Assembly (NCBI GenBank): GCA_050950345.1
Contig: JBMNHK010000010.1
Location: forward strand, 124,001-188,000
DNA from: Pelotomaculum_C sp050950345
GTDB lineage: Bacteria; Bacillota; Desulfotomaculia; Desulfotomaculales; Pelotomaculaceae
Reading direction: 5' to 3'
Length of the DNA stretch: 64,000 bases
Made by a program: the position numbers and the translations under genes. The notes under the pieces are model-generated. The model was not told the origin of the DNA and made no database searches. It saw nothing but the letters and a program-made list of their open reading frames with translations. Below, piece after piece: positions 8,764 to 18,248 of this stretch (positions are counted from its first letter, which is position 1; each line of letters opens with the position of its first letter).

Positions 8764-9324
8764 ATGGTAGATCATGACAAAATTAAAAAAGCGGTCAGAA
8801 TGCTCCTGGAGGCAATAGGTGAAGATCCTGAGCGTGAAGGGTTAACTGAAACACCGGACAGAGTAGCTCGTATGTATGAGGAAATTTTCAGCGGGTTATG
8901 GGAAGATCCAGAATTGCATTTAGAGAAAATCTTCAGTGAACAGCACGAAGAAATGGTTATCGTTAAAGATATTCCACTATATTCTATGTGCGAGCACCAT
9001 TTATTGCCGTTTTACGGCAAAGCCCATGTGGCATATATACCAAAAGAAGGGAAAGTAACAGGATTGTCAAAGTTAGCCAGAGTTGTGGAAGGTTATGCTA
9101 AAAGGCCGCAACTGCAGGAAAGACTAACCTCGCAAATTGCCGATTCTCTGATGAATAAGCTAAATGCTCAAGGAGCGCTTGTTGTGTTGGAAGCTGAGCA
9201 TATGTGCATGACTTTTAGAGGGGTAAAAAAGCCTGGCTCAAAAACAGTAACATCAGCAGTGAGGGGTATTTTCCGGCGTAATAAGGCTACCAGAGCGGAG
9301 GCTTTTTCACTGATAAAAAATTGA
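8764..9324 (+). CDS. folE: GTP cyclohydrolase I
   Basis: A 186-aa enzyme that converts GTP to dihydroneopterin triphosphate, the shared precursor of folate and queuosine. Zinc ligands are visible in MCEHH (Cys76, His79) and EHMCM (Cys148); GLSKLARVVEGYAKRPQLQE is the family signature. SD AAGGAG lies before the ATG. As the last gene of the que operon it feeds substrate to QueD. No queF, tgt or queA is in the window. Confidence 0.94.
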   Translation: MVDHDKIKKAVRMLLEAIGEDPEREGLTETPDRVARMYEEIFSGLWEDPELHLEKIFSEQHEEMVIVKDIPLYSMCEHHLLPFYGKAHVAYIPKEGKVTGLSKLARVVEGYAKRPQLQERLTSQIADSLMNKLNAQGALVVLEAEHMCMTFRGVKKPGSKTVTSAVRGIFRRNKATRAEAFSLIKN

Positions 9325-9367
9325 TCGATTTTTCGTTATTTTAGGTTGTTTATGTAGGAGGTTAGCT

Positions 9368-9547
9368 GTGAATAACAATGATACCGGTAAATTGGAATTA
9401 ATAGCAGTTAAGTCTTTTAAAAACTATGATGAAATGTACAAAGTAGTAAATTTTTTAAATAAAACCTTAAAGGATAGAAAACTGATATTTGGGCTTACCA
9501 GAGATTCTGCCAACGGGACAGTTACGATATCTATTTATGAAAGTTAA
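9368..9547 (+). CDS. YpmA-like (DUF4264) small protein
   Basis: A 59-aa ORF with start GTG and a strong AGGAGGT SD. The order LELIAVKSF, then YKVVNFLNKTLK, then FGLTRDS and ISIYES matches, as I recall it, the Bacillus YpmA/DUF4264 family, whose function is unknown. It lies between folE and surE, 11 bases before the surE ATG, so it is probably co-transcribed with surE. Confidence 0.7.
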   Translation: MNNNDTGKLELIAVKSFKNYDEMYKVVNFLNKTLKDRKLIFGLTRDSANGTVTISIYES

Positions 9548-9558
9548 CGGAGGCAGTA

Positions 9559-10320
9559 ATGCGTATATTGATAAGCAATGATGATGGTATAGAGGCTGAA
9601 GGTATCAATCAACTGAGGGTTTATTTGCAAGATGAGCATGAGTTGTTTGTGGTAGCCCCGGACCGTGAGAGAAGTGCTACCGGTCACAAAATCACTTTAG
9701 ATAAACCCTTAAGAGTAAAAGAGCGACTCTATCCGGGCTATAATACACTAGGTTGGGCAGTGGACGGGACTCCTGCAGATTGTGTCAAGCTTGGTTTGGA
9801 AGCTTTGTTACCGAAACCGCCTGATTTGGTTATCTCAGGAATTAACATTGGTCCCAATTTGGGCACCGATGTCCTGTATTCCGGCACGGTTTCAGCCGCC
9901 ATTGAAGGCATCATCAACGGCGTTCCCTCGCTGGCTGTATCCCTTGCCAGTATGGACTACCGTGATTTTTCCTTTGCTGCCATGTTAGTAAAAAATTTGC
10001 TTCGAGAATTAGGCGATGAGATATTAGGGAGCAGTTTGCTCAACATCAATGTGCCGCCCAACAAGCCGCGAGGCATAAAAGTTACTAAATTAGGTAAAAG
10101 ACGTTATGTTAATATTTTTGATAAACGGATAGATCCAAGAGGAAGAGTATATTTTTGGATGGGTGGAGAACCTTTTGATTTGGATGAGCAGGATCCAGAT
10201 ACAGATGCCTGGGCTATAAGGGAAGGATACTCTTCCATAACGCCGCTTCATTTTGATCTTACCAATCATGGGGCGCTAAATGATCTAAAAAATATGCTCA
10301 AAAAGTTTGCAGATAGATAA
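9559..10320 (+). CDS. surE: 5'/3'-nucleotidase SurE
   Basis: A 253-aa cytoplasmic metal-dependent nucleoside-monophosphate phosphatase. The metal-binding N terminus ILISNDDGIEAEGI and the downstream DRERSATGH and SGINIGPNLGTDVLYSGTV motifs are intact. SD GGAGG lies ahead of the ATG. Length is normal for the family. Confidence 0.93.
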   Translation: MRILISNDDGIEAEGINQLRVYLQDEHELFVVAPDRERSATGHKITLDKPLRVKERLYPGYNTLGWAVDGTPADCVKLGLEALLPKPPDLVISGINIGPNLGTDVLYSGTVSAAIEGIINGVPSLAVSLASMDYRDFSFAAMLVKNLLRELGDEILGSSLLNINVPPNKPRGIKVTKLGKRRYVNIFDKRIDPRGRVYFWMGGEPFDLDEQDPDTDAWAIREGYSSITPLHFDLTNHGALNDLKNMLKKFADR

Positions 10321-10466
10321 ACACAGTCATCTATTGGATTCTTTTTTCTCTACAACAAGGAATTTAAATTGTTACTGTAGAATTGTTAAAACTACTGCAG
10401 TAAATTGTTACATCAGACAAATATTTTGGTTCCTTTGGCTCTGAGAAATCATGTGATCATAGTCAG

Positions 10467-10488
10467 ATAACCATGGGGTTATTTTTTT
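10467..10488 (+). terminator. Weak Rho-independent terminator
   Basis: Six-bp stem ATAACC / GGTTAT with a 4-base loop, followed by a run of T. It lies 146 bases after surE and 84 bases before the EF-G-like gene. The rest of 10321-10571 is A/T-rich with no gene. Confidence 0.5.
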
Positions 10489-10571
10489 CTTTTGCTTAAT
10501 GACCTTATATGATCTAAAGCATAGAATAGCAGTTTTAGGGAAACCATTAATTACAAAAGGAGGCATACATA

Positions 10572-12587
10572 TTGAAGAATTATCAAACTGGACAAATACG
10601 CAACCTTGGGGTCGTAGCTCATGGTGGAGCGGGTAAAACCTCCCTGGTTGAAGCGTTGTTATTCAATACCGGCGTCTTATCACGAATTGGGAGAATTGAG
10701 GATGGTACAACTACATCTGATTATCACCCGGAGGAAACATCCAGGCAGATCACCGTTCACACAAGTCTTGTACCTTGCGAGGTAAATGGCGTAAAAGTTA
10801 ATTTACTTGACACACCCGGCTTCTCTGATTTTATTGGTGAAGTTAAGGGTGCTTTAAGGGTTTCCGATTCAGCTATGTTCGTAGTATCGGCTGTTGATGG
10901 AGTTGAAGTTCAGCATGAGGTGATATGGGATTTAGCTGATGAAGCTAACTTGCCCCGTATAGTGTTTATTAATAAAATGGATCGGGAAAATGCCGATTTT
11001 AAAAAAGTATTGGATGATTTAAAAACAAAGTTTAAAGCTAATTTTGTGCCGGTTCAGATACCAATCGGTTCTTTCAGCAGTTTTACCGGCGTTGTCGATG
11101 TTATCAACGAAAAGGCCTACACGGGAGAGGGAAAAGGCAAAGACACTGAAATCCCCGGCGACCTGGTGAATGATATAGCCGGTTACAAGGAGCAGATTAT
11201 TGAAGCCGCAGCTGAGGGTGACGATGATCTTACATTGAAGTTTCTTGAAGGGGAGGAATTAACTCCTGATGAGATCAAAGATGGCTTGAAAAAATCGATC
11301 AAGTCCGGGAAAGCCGTTCTGGTACTGGCCGGTTCAGCCACCAAAAATATTGGGGTTGCTCAGCTTCTGGATGTTATTGTGGATTATTTACCAGCACCCG
11401 AAGAAAATGATGGGCCTATGTCCGCATTGGTATTTAAAACTATTGCCGACCCATTTGTTGGTAAAATGAACTTTTTAAAGGTTATGAGCGGGAATTTTAA
11501 GAGCGACACAACTGTATACAACAGTAAAAAGAGTAAAAACGAAAAAATAGGCAATGTCTTGTTTGTGCGAGGTAAAAACACAGAGCAGACGAATGTTGTC
11601 GCCTGCGGTGATATGGCTGTAGTTGTCAAGTTACAAGACACCAGTACAGGTGATACTTTATGTGATAAAGATAAACATGTGGTTTTGGATGGAATTGATT
11701 TCCCCAAACCGACTCTTACTTTGGCCATATCACCCAAGAGTAAGAACGACGAAGAAAAGTTGGGTGACGCACTCTCCAAACTTCTTGAAGAAGATCCCTC
11801 CTTGCATATTGAAAAGAATACTGAAACTAAGCAAAATCTGCTCACAGGCATGGGCGAGTTACACATTAACATTCTAGTCGAAAAGCTTAAGCGCCGGTAT
11901 GGGGTTGATGTTGTTTTAGCAGATCCCAAGGTTCCTTACCGTGAGACCATAAGGGCGAAGGTGGAAGCTGAGGGCAAACATAAAAAACAATCCGGTGGAC
12001 GTGGACAGTACGGTCATGTTTGGATAAGATTTGAACCAACCCCAGAAGAAGACTTTGTCTTTGCTGAAGAAGTCTTCGGTGGCTCTGTCCCCAGACAATA
12101 TTTCCCTGCTGTTGAGAAGGGGCTGCGTGAGGCTATTTTAGAAGGTGTGCTGGCGGGTTTTCCCACTACTGGAATCAAGGCCACTCTCTATGACGGTTCC
12201 TATCACACTGTTGACTCTTCAGAAATGGCCTTTAAGATTGCAGCTCACCTGGCCTTTAAAAAAGGCGCCATGGCGGCTAAACCAGTGCTTTTGGAGCCTA
12301 TTATGAGCGTGGAAGTACGGGTGCCGGAGAACAATATGGGTGATATTATTAGTGATTTCAACACCAAACGCGGACGGGTGCTCGGGACTGAATCTGAAGG
12401 AAAATATACTATAGTTAAGGCCACGTGCCCTCTATCAGAGATGTATCGTTATGCCATAGATCTCAAATCTATGACTCAGGGCAGGGGCTCCTTTACAATG
12501 GAGTTCAATGGCTACGAAGAAGTCCCCGCACGCCTGGCTGAAGAAATTATCAAGAAGACAAAAGCTGAGGCTGAAGCTGAAAAATAA
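10572..12587 (+). CDS. Elongation factor G-like translational GTPase
   Basis: A 671-aa GTPase of the EF-G-like group, distinct from the main fusA product. The P-loop reads AHGGAGKTS rather than the AHIDAGKTT of canonical EF-G; DTPG and NKMD (the GTP-specificity motif) are intact. Downstream regions match EF-G domains II to V (GMGELHINILVEKLKRRYGV, then GSVPRQYFPAVEKG). The start is TTG with AAAGGAGG about 8 bases upstream. Proteins of this group may act in translocation or ribosome rescue; the exact role is not fixed by sequence. It stands alone, far from any ribosomal operon. Confidence 0.85.
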   Translation: MKNYQTGQIRNLGVVAHGGAGKTSLVEALLFNTGVLSRIGRIEDGTTTSDYHPEETSRQITVHTSLVPCEVNGVKVNLLDTPGFSDFIGEVKGALRVSDSAMFVVSAVDGVEVQHEVIWDLADEANLPRIVFINKMDRENADFKKVLDDLKTKFKANFVPVQIPIGSFSSFTGVVDVINEKAYTGEGKGKDTEIPGDLVNDIAGYKEQIIEAAAEGDDDLTLKFLEGEELTPDEIKDGLKKSIKSGKAVLVLAGSATKNIGVAQLLDVIVDYLPAPEENDGPMSALVFKTIADPFVGKMNFLKVMSGNFKSDTTVYNSKKSKNEKIGNVLFVRGKNTEQTNVVACGDMAVVVKLQDTSTGDTLCDKDKHVVLDGIDFPKPTLTLAISPKSKNDEEKLGDALSKLLEEDPSLHIEKNTETKQNLLTGMGELHINILVEKLKRRYGVDVVLADPKVPYRETIRAKVEAEGKHKKQSGGRGQYGHVWIRFEPTPEEDFVFAEEVFGGSVPRQYFPAVEKGLREAILEGVLAGFPTTGIKATLYDGSYHTVDSSEMAFKIAAHLAFKKGAMAAKPVLLEPIMSVEVRVPENNMGDIISDFNTKRGRVLGTESEGKYTIVKATCPLSEMYRYAIDLKSMTQGRGSFTMEFNGYEEVPARLAEEIIKKTKAEAEAEK

Positions 12588-12611
12588 ATTGTTGAAAGTA
12601 CTATTAAAAAA

Positions 12612-12648
12612 GGCTGCTGCACAATAAACAAAAGTGCAGCTGCCTTTG
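12612..12648 (+). terminator. Rho-independent terminator
   Basis: Stem GGCTGCTGCAC / GTGCAGCTGCC with one mismatch and an A-rich loop, followed by TTTGCTT, 25 bases after the EF-G-like stop. It shares the GCTGYTGCAC core with the hairpin at 20692. Confidence 0.75.
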
Positions 12649-12684
12649 CTTATCCGTAACGACTGTTTTCTTTGATAGAATTAT

Positions 12685-12969
12685 TTATCTTTCCATATAC
12701 CTCATAACACGCAAAATATCTGGAATCTTGCTGTTAATAATTTTATGGCTATCCCTTCTATGGGGAAGTAGGCAATTGCTGCAGTCTTTTACAGTTTCAT
12801 CAATATACCTGAAATCACCACCACATTTTTTCCCCAGGACATAAAGAGGGCAGTAGCAAAATAGACAGTTAAAGTTTTCTATGTCCTTTGTTTCATGACA
12901 GGGGAAAAATTCACATTCTTTATGCTGTATGAAAAAACATTTTTTTGCGGTCATGGTATGATCAAGCAC
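12685..12969 (-). CDS. Cysteine-rich small domain protein (PF04071-like)
   Basis: A 94-aa protein with the ordered signature of the cysteine-rich small domain: ECEFFPCH, then FNCLFCYCPLY, then KKCGG, then KDCSNCLLPH. About ten cysteines and several histidines suggest a bound metal or iron-sulfur site. In other organisms the domain is often found next to cobalamin genes, but no such gene is here. The start is GTG with AGGGAGG upstream. It is convergent with the EF-G-like gene. Confidence 0.8.
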   Translation of the reverse strand: MLDHTMTAKKCFFIQHKECEFFPCHETKDIENFNCLFCYCPLYVLGKKCGGDFRYIDETVKDCSNCLLPHRRDSHKIINSKIPDILRVMRYMER

Positions 12970-13068
12970 GGGGCTACCCTCCCTATATCGAAAAGCAATA
13001 TATGAAAACCTGCTGGCAACGCCTCGATGAAGAAAATAGTAAAGGTAAGGGCTATTATTGAATGGGTA

Positions 13069-13092
13069 AAAAAAAAGCCTTGATAGGCTTTA
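13069..13092 (-). terminator. Terminator of tRNA-Trp
   Basis: On the minus strand AAAGCCT / AGGCTTT encloses a 4-base loop and runs straight into eight or more T residues. It lies just downstream of the tRNA gene. Confidence 0.85.
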
Positions 13093-13098
13093 TTTTTA

Positions 13099-13174
13099 TG
13101 GCAGGGGTGACGCGACTCGAACACGCAACCAACGGTTTTGGAGACCGCTACTCTACCAATTGAGCTACACCCCT
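13099..13174 (-). tRNA. tRNA-Trp (anticodon CCA), 3' CCA encoded
   Basis: The minus strand folds as a standard cloverleaf: acceptor AGGGGTG / CACCCCT, D-arm around GCTCAATTGGTAGAGT, anticodon loop TCTCCAAAA giving CCA for tryptophan, and T-arm loop GTTCGAGTC. G73 and an encoded CCA end follow. It is a single-gene unit with its own promoter and terminator. Confidence 0.95.
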
Positions 13175-13193
13175 ACTTATAACTGCAAGTATT

Positions 13194-13222
13194 ATTATAT
13201 AAACAAAATGCGTATCCGTCAA
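13194..13222 (-). promoter_or_regulatory. Sigma-A-type promoter of tRNA-Trp
   Basis: On the minus strand TTGACG (-35) and TATAAT (-10) are separated by exactly 17 bases. The -10 ends about 20 bases before the mature tRNA 5' end. Confidence 0.85.
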
Positions 13223-13313
13223 GAGAAATGACTTGCACCAGAGGATTTTGTGCATCTGCTGCGAATATAATTAAACCAGTTTAGTGTATGCAAATGGGGT
13301 GATGACTGTTACC

Positions 13314-14258
13314 ATGAAAATCGGTGTACTCATGGGTGGGCGATCGCAAGAGCGTGAGATATCCTTAAGAACTGGCGAGGCTGTCTATGCAGCCCTTAAA
13401 ACCCTTGGGTACCAGACAGTGAAAATTGATGTTGGAACAGATGTGATTGAAAAAATAAAACAAGAAGAAATAGACCTGGCCTTTTTGGCGTTGCACGGTA
13501 AGTACGGCGAGGACGGGACTATACAGGGACTGCTTGAGATTGTCGGTATTCCTTACACCGGCTCGGGAGTTCTGGCCAGTTCCCTGGCAATGGATAAAAT
13601 CGCTACTAAAAGAATGTTAAGCTATTTAGGCATACCAACTGCACCATTTATGGAAATGGATGATGCTATTGTCAGTGAACTGGGGTTGCAGGGAGCTGCG
13701 GAAAAAATATTCAGAGAGATGGGTCTGCCTCTGGTAATAAAAGCGCCCACTCAAGGCTCCACCATTGGAATTAGCTTTGTTCATAAAAAAGAAGAGATAG
13801 GCAATGCCTTAGAAGAGGCTTTTCGCTATGGGCATAAAGCTCTTATTGAAAGATTTATTAAAGGCAGGGAAATTACTGCATCTGTACTTGGTGGTGAAAA
13901 AGAGCCTGTTGCATTGCCATTGATTGAAATTGTTTCTACAACTGGCGTTTATGATTATGAGGCTAAGTATACTGTGGGAATGAGTGAACATATAATCCCG
14001 CCCCGCATTTCCATTGAATTACAGGAAGTAATTAAAGGCATAGCCATACGGGCTTATAAGGCGCTTGATTGCAGTGGTGGGGCCAGGGTTGATTTCATGC
14101 TGGATCAGCAGGGTAACCCATTTGTCCTGGAGGTCAATACAATACCAGGAATGACAGCAACCAGTCTATTTCCTGATGCTGCACGGGCGGCTGGTATTGC
14201 TTTTCCCGAATTGGTAGATAGGCTGGTAAAGCTTGCCTTGGTGCGCAAAGGTGTATAG
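13314..14258 (+). CDS. ddl: D-alanine--D-alanine ligase
   Basis: A 314-aa ATP-grasp ligase making D-Ala-D-Ala for peptidoglycan. N-terminal MKIGVLMGGRSQEREIS, the ATP-binding segment KAPTQGSTIGIS and the metal-binding C terminus EVNTIPGMTATSLFP are all in place. ATG 13314 gives the usual N terminus, with GGTGAT upstream; ATG 13302 and GTG 13284 are in-frame alternatives with worse spacing. The TAG is one base before the deoC ATG, so the two genes form an operon. Confidence 0.9.
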   Translation: MKIGVLMGGRSQEREISLRTGEAVYAALKTLGYQTVKIDVGTDVIEKIKQEEIDLAFLALHGKYGEDGTIQGLLEIVGIPYTGSGVLASSLAMDKIATKRMLSYLGIPTAPFMEMDDAIVSELGLQGAAEKIFREMGLPLVIKAPTQGSTIGISFVHKKEEIGNALEEAFRYGHKALIERFIKGREITASVLGGEKEPVALPLIEIVSTTGVYDYEAKYTVGMSEHIIPPRISIELQEVIKGIAIRAYKALDCSGGARVDFMLDQQGNPFVLEVNTIPGMTATSLFPDAARAAGIAFPELVDRLVKLALVRKGV

Positions 14259-14259
14259 C

Positions 14260-14943
14260 ATGGACAGGTGTTTGTTATCCAGAGAAGACTTGGCCGGATA
14301 CATTGATCATACGCTTTTAAAACCGGATGCAACTCCATTTGATATTACAAAAGCGTGTTACAGCGCTATGCTTTATGGGTTTAAATCAGTCTGTATAAAT
14401 CCTTGCTACATCCCGCTGGCTGTAAAGGAGCTTAGTGGGTCAAAGGTCATGGTTTGTACAGTGATAGGCTTTCCTCTAGGCGCCAGTTCAACTGAAATCA
14501 AAGCATTAGAGGCGGGTGCTGCAATACGGGCCGGTGCAGCGGAGATTGACATGGTTATGAACATAGGTTTTCTAAAAGGCGGCTTATTAACACAGGTACA
14601 GAATGATTTGGTTGGAGTGGTTAATGCAGCCAAACGTGAAAATTCCCGGGCGGTGGTCAAGGTTATTCTGGAAACAAGTTTGTTGACCGAACATGAGAAA
14701 GTCAATGCATGCCGTTTGGCTGTGGAGGCGGGGGCTGACTTTGTCAAAACATCAACGGGTTTTGGCAAGGGCGGCGCTACCATTGAGGATATAATCCTAA
14801 TGAGAAAATCCGTAGGCCCCTCCTTTGGCGTGAAGGCGGCCGGTGGCATTCGTGACCTGCAAACAGCTGTGAACATGATCGAGGCAGGCGCCGACCGGCT
14901 GGGAACCAGCTCCGGCGAGTCAATCATAGCAGAAACATTCTAA
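14260..14943 (+). CDS. deoC: Deoxyribose-phosphate aldolase
   Basis: A 227-aa class I aldolase that splits 2-deoxyribose 5-phosphate into acetaldehyde and glyceraldehyde 3-phosphate. The Schiff-base lysine is Lys163 in FVKTSTGF; IDHTLLKPDAT, EIDMVMNIG and KAAGGIRD are the other family signatures. ATG 14260 is supported by AAAGGTG seven bases upstream. It follows ddl with one base between, an unusual pairing of cell-wall and nucleoside catabolism genes. Confidence 0.93.
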   Translation: MDRCLLSREDLAGYIDHTLLKPDATPFDITKACYSAMLYGFKSVCINPCYIPLAVKELSGSKVMVCTVIGFPLGASSTEIKALEAGAAIRAGAAEIDMVMNIGFLKGGLLTQVQNDLVGVVNAAKRENSRAVVKVILETSLLTEHEKVNACRLAVEAGADFVKTSTGFGKGGATIEDIILMRKSVGPSFGVKAAGGIRDLQTAVNMIEAGADRLGTSSGESIIAETF

Positions 14944-15166
14944 AGCAATAATGTGAAGCATTGGAAACCCGGGTTTTATTGTTATTAAGTGACAAACTGA
15001 ATAAATTTTGTTTAAGTTAAACTATTAAGGATAAACTAGGAAAAAGCATATATAGACGTATATAGACAATTTTAACGCCATTATTATTATTGAGCAGGAA
15101 TAAAACCTTGCTGCAGCGAAATAGTTTCGGTAATCGCTCAAATCATTTTATTGGGGGTGCCGGATT

Positions 15167-15352
15167 ATGACATTGCGGTGTATGCTATGTGGTAAGGTTG
15201 TGGATGAGGAGTTTGTGTCCCAGCCAGACCCTTTGGACGACGATTATGATGACGAAATGCCAAGAAAGAAACCCCTTTCAGTTTGTCAAATGTGCCAGGC
15301 CAAGCTAAAACATGAAGCAGGAGAAGCACAAAAATTACCAAAACCTATGTAG
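15167..15352 (+). CDS. Small zinc-ribbon protein (YlaI/DUF2197-like)
   Basis: A 61-aa protein with two CxxC pairs (CMLC near the N terminus and CQMC) separated by an acidic linker (DPLDDDYDDE). This is a minimal zinc ribbon, possibly DUF2197. SD GGGGGT precedes the ATG. It lies 39 bases before the UPF0182 gene and is probably co-transcribed. The gap 14944-15166 shows no gene or clear regulatory fold. Confidence 0.65.
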   Translation: MTLRCMLCGKVVDEEFVSQPDPLDDDYDDEMPRKKPLSVCQMCQAKLKHEAGEAQKLPKPM

Positions 15353-15391
15353 TTATGCTTGGAAATAGGTGGTTACCGGGAGGTTGGTTAC

Positions 15392-18130
15392 ATGCAGCAC
15401 AATTTAAGAAACATGGTTAGACTATTTTTAGTTGTAGCAGTTATAGTGGTAATTCTTGCGGTAACCGGAGCGCATTTATATACGGATTGGCTGTGGTTTA
15501 AGTCACTAAACTACCAAAATGTTTTTATGACCATTATCGTTTCAGACATCGGGCTCAGGATTATTGTTGGAATTACCTTATTCGTGCTTTTATTAATTAA
15601 CCTCCTGTTTACTTTGAATCCTCTGCTTAGAGCTGCTCATAATGCTGCGGTATTTAAAGAAGAGAATGTTCTTACCATTCAAAGTTCACCATGGAGTCAG
15701 TTCCTGACAAAGCGTCTTCTGCTCGCGGTGTTTTTTGTTTTGAGTGTAATTATTGCATTTCTTTTTAGTTTTAGTGTGGTTGGTGACTGGGTAACATTGC
15801 AGAAATTTCTTCACCCAACCTCTTTTGGCATCAATGAACCGGTGTTTCATAAAGATATAGGGTTTTACGTATTTAAGCTGCCTTTTTATGAGTTTCTCAA
15901 TAATTTAGCAAGTTGGTCTGTAATCATTATAGCCTTTTGGGTAGCTGTCGTTTATATTCTGGTTAATATGGTGCAGGGCGATGTTGGTAAGATTTTTCAA
16001 AACGTTTCAGCCAGATACCATCTTTCGGTTTTAGCTGCAATTTTCTTTGTATTTGTAGCCATAGGGTACCGGTTGGACCAATATGCCTTATTGTTTACGC
16101 AGCATGGTGCTGTCTGGGGGCCTGGTTACACAGCGACTCATGCGACAATTGTAGCGTATAAGGTTTTAATGGTGATTGCCATTTTATGCGCTCTGGCTAT
16201 ATTGTTTAATCTTGTTTTACAGCGTTTCAGGTTGATCATATACAGCATTGGTGTCCTGTTGCTGGCTTCTGTAATCCTGGGCAGCATTTATCCCTATGTG
16301 GTACAAAAATTTGTGGTGCAACCCAATGAGATTGTCAGGGAAATTCCATACCTGGAGAGGAATATTCACTTCACGAGGCTGGCTTACAATCTTGACACTA
16401 TTGAAAAGAAAGATTTCCCAGCCGGGCGTATTTTAACTGCTGATGCTATTAAAGCTAACAAAGACACCATTGATAATATAAGGTTATGGGATTGGGCGCC
16501 CCTTAGGCAGACCTACTCCCAATTGCAGGAAATGAGACCCTACTATGAGTTTTCTGATATAGATGTTGACCGTTACGTTGTTGATGGTCATTATCGACAG
16601 GTCATGTTGGGTGCCAGGGAATTGAATCAAGAGCGCCTGGAAAACCAGGCAAAAACCTGGGTAAACCAGCGGTTGATCTACACCCATGGATATGGCATTG
16701 CCATGAGCCCGGTGAATTCCTTGTCTGGTGAAGGTTTGCCTACATTTTTTCTCAAGGATATACCCCCTACTACCCAAACTGATTTAAGAGTTGAACGGCC
16801 GGAAATATATTATGGTGAGGTTACTGATAACTATGTTATTGTTAACACATCGACCCAGGAATTTGATTACCCTAAAGGGGATGTGAATGAATACACGACC
16901 TATGAAGGTGACAGTGGCGTAAGTATTGGGAATTTTGGTCGAAGAATTATGTTTGCATTATCAATGGGTGATTACAAGTTGCTGTTATCCAATGAGGTAG
17001 ATAATAACAGCCGGGTGTTGTACTATCGCAATATCAAACAAAGAGTGCAAAAGATAGCGCCTTTTCTTAAATATGATTATGATCCTTATATTGTTTTGAG
17101 TGAGGGGAAACTTTATTGGTTATTGGATGCCTATACTACTACAGACAGGTATCCATATTCAGAGCCATACGATAATGTGAATAACTATATTCGCAATTCA
17201 GTCAAAATCGTAACCGATGCGTATTCCGGCAAGGTTGATTTTTATATCAGCGACCAGGATGACCCGTTGATTATGACTTATAGCAAAATATTCCCTGGTC
17301 TTTTTAAGCCCATTAAAGAGATGCCGGAGGGGCTCAGGGAGCATATCCGCTATCCCGTGGATTACTTTAAGATTCAAGCAAATATGTACTCAGTTTACCA
17401 TATGCAGGAACCACAGGTCTTTTATAACCGGGAAGATAAGTGGAACATCGCGACAGTAGCTTCCGAGCAAGACTTAGTAACAATGGAGCCTTATTACACC
17501 ATTATTGAATTGCCGGGTGCGCAGGAACCTGAGTTTGTTTTAATATTGCCATTTACGCCGCAAAACAGAACAAATATGATCGCATGGCTGGCAGCAAAAT
17601 CAGATGGCGAAGATTATGGTAAGATAATATCATACAGCTTCCCAAAACAAGAAATTGTTTATGGTCCAGCCCAGATAGAAGCAAGAATATCCCAGGATAC
17701 ATTTATTTCACAGCAAATATCTTTATGGGATCAACGGGGCTCAAAAGTCATTCGTGGTAATTTGCTGGCAATTCCTATTGACGATGCCCTATTGTACGTA
17801 GAACCCCTATACTTGCAAGCTGAACAGAGCAAGATGCCTGAACTGCGCAGGGTTATCGTGGCACACGGTGATAAAATTGTTATGGAACCAACCCTGGAAC
17901 AGTCTCTTGCCAGGATTTTCGGCGAAGTGCAAACTGATACGGTTCAAGAGCCGTTGGAACCGGGTGTTCAACAACCGGCAACAAGTATAGGAGAACTGGC
18001 AAAAAGAGCACAGCAGCTCTACAATGAAGCCCAGGATAAGCTGAAGTCCGGTGATTGGGCCGGTTATGGAGAAGTCATGACAAGTTTAGAACAAACTATT
18101 TCAGAAATGGCTGGGCAATCAGAAAATTAA
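15392..18130 (+). CDS. UPF0182 family large membrane protein
   Basis: A 912-aa protein of the UPF0182 (PF03699) family. The first third holds about seven hydrophobic spans (the first at MVRLFLVVAVIVVILAVTG); the rest is a large soluble, probably extracytoplasmic part with many Tyr and Pro and motifs such as LPFTPQNRTNMIAWLAAKSD. The C-terminal 60 residues look helical (AKRAQQLYNEAQDKLKSGDW). Function is unknown. ATG 15392 is chosen because GGGAGGTTG precedes it; TTG 15359 would add 11 residues. Confidence 0.88.
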   Translation: MQHNLRNMVRLFLVVAVIVVILAVTGAHLYTDWLWFKSLNYQNVFMTIIVSDIGLRIIVGITLFVLLLINLLFTLNPLLRAAHNAAVFKEENVLTIQSSPWSQFLTKRLLLAVFFVLSVIIAFLFSFSVVGDWVTLQKFLHPTSFGINEPVFHKDIGFYVFKLPFYEFLNNLASWSVIIIAFWVAVVYILVNMVQGDVGKIFQNVSARYHLSVLAAIFFVFVAIGYRLDQYALLFTQHGAVWGPGYTATHATIVAYKVLMVIAILCALAILFNLVLQRFRLIIYSIGVLLLASVILGSIYPYVVQKFVVQPNEIVREIPYLERNIHFTRLAYNLDTIEKKDFPAGRILTADAIKANKDTIDNIRLWDWAPLRQTYSQLQEMRPYYEFSDIDVDRYVVDGHYRQVMLGARELNQERLENQAKTWVNQRLIYTHGYGIAMSPVNSLSGEGLPTFFLKDIPPTTQTDLRVERPEIYYGEVTDNYVIVNTSTQEFDYPKGDVNEYTTYEGDSGVSIGNFGRRIMFALSMGDYKLLLSNEVDNNSRVLYYRNIKQRVQKIAPFLKYDYDPYIVLSEGKLYWLLDAYTTTDRYPYSEPYDNVNNYIRNSVKIVTDAYSGKVDFYISDQDDPLIMTYSKIFPGLFKPIKEMPEGLREHIRYPVDYFKIQANMYSVYHMQEPQVFYNREDKWNIATVASEQDLVTMEPYYTIIELPGAQEPEFVLILPFTPQNRTNMIAWLAAKSDGEDYGKIISYSFPKQEIVYGPAQIEARISQDTFISQQISLWDQRGSKVIRGNLLAIPIDDALLYVEPLYLQAEQSKMPELRRVIVAHGDKIVMEPTLEQSLARIFGEVQTDTVQEPLEPGVQQPATSIGELAKRAQQLYNEAQDKLKSGDWAGYGEVMTSLEQTISEMAGQSEN

Positions 18131-18191
18131 TATTGGCATGAGTGGTTTCAAATGGCCATATTAGAGCCCGGTCAGACATGATTAGATTAAC

Positions 18192-18223
18192 AAAAAGCTG
18201 CTGGTTAATGCCTGCAGCTTTTT
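18192..18223 (+). terminator. Rho-independent terminator
   Basis: Stem AAAAAGCTGC / GCAGCTTTTT with a 12-base loop, between the UPF0182 gene and pfkA. Confidence 0.8.
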
Positions 18224-18248
18224 ATACAAGGAACAGGGGGTCGGAAAG

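Noticed and set aside
11384..11929. 181-codon minus-strand frame inside the EF-G-like gene
   Set aside because: Shadow of a well-conserved coding region; Ser/Leu-rich product with no domain.
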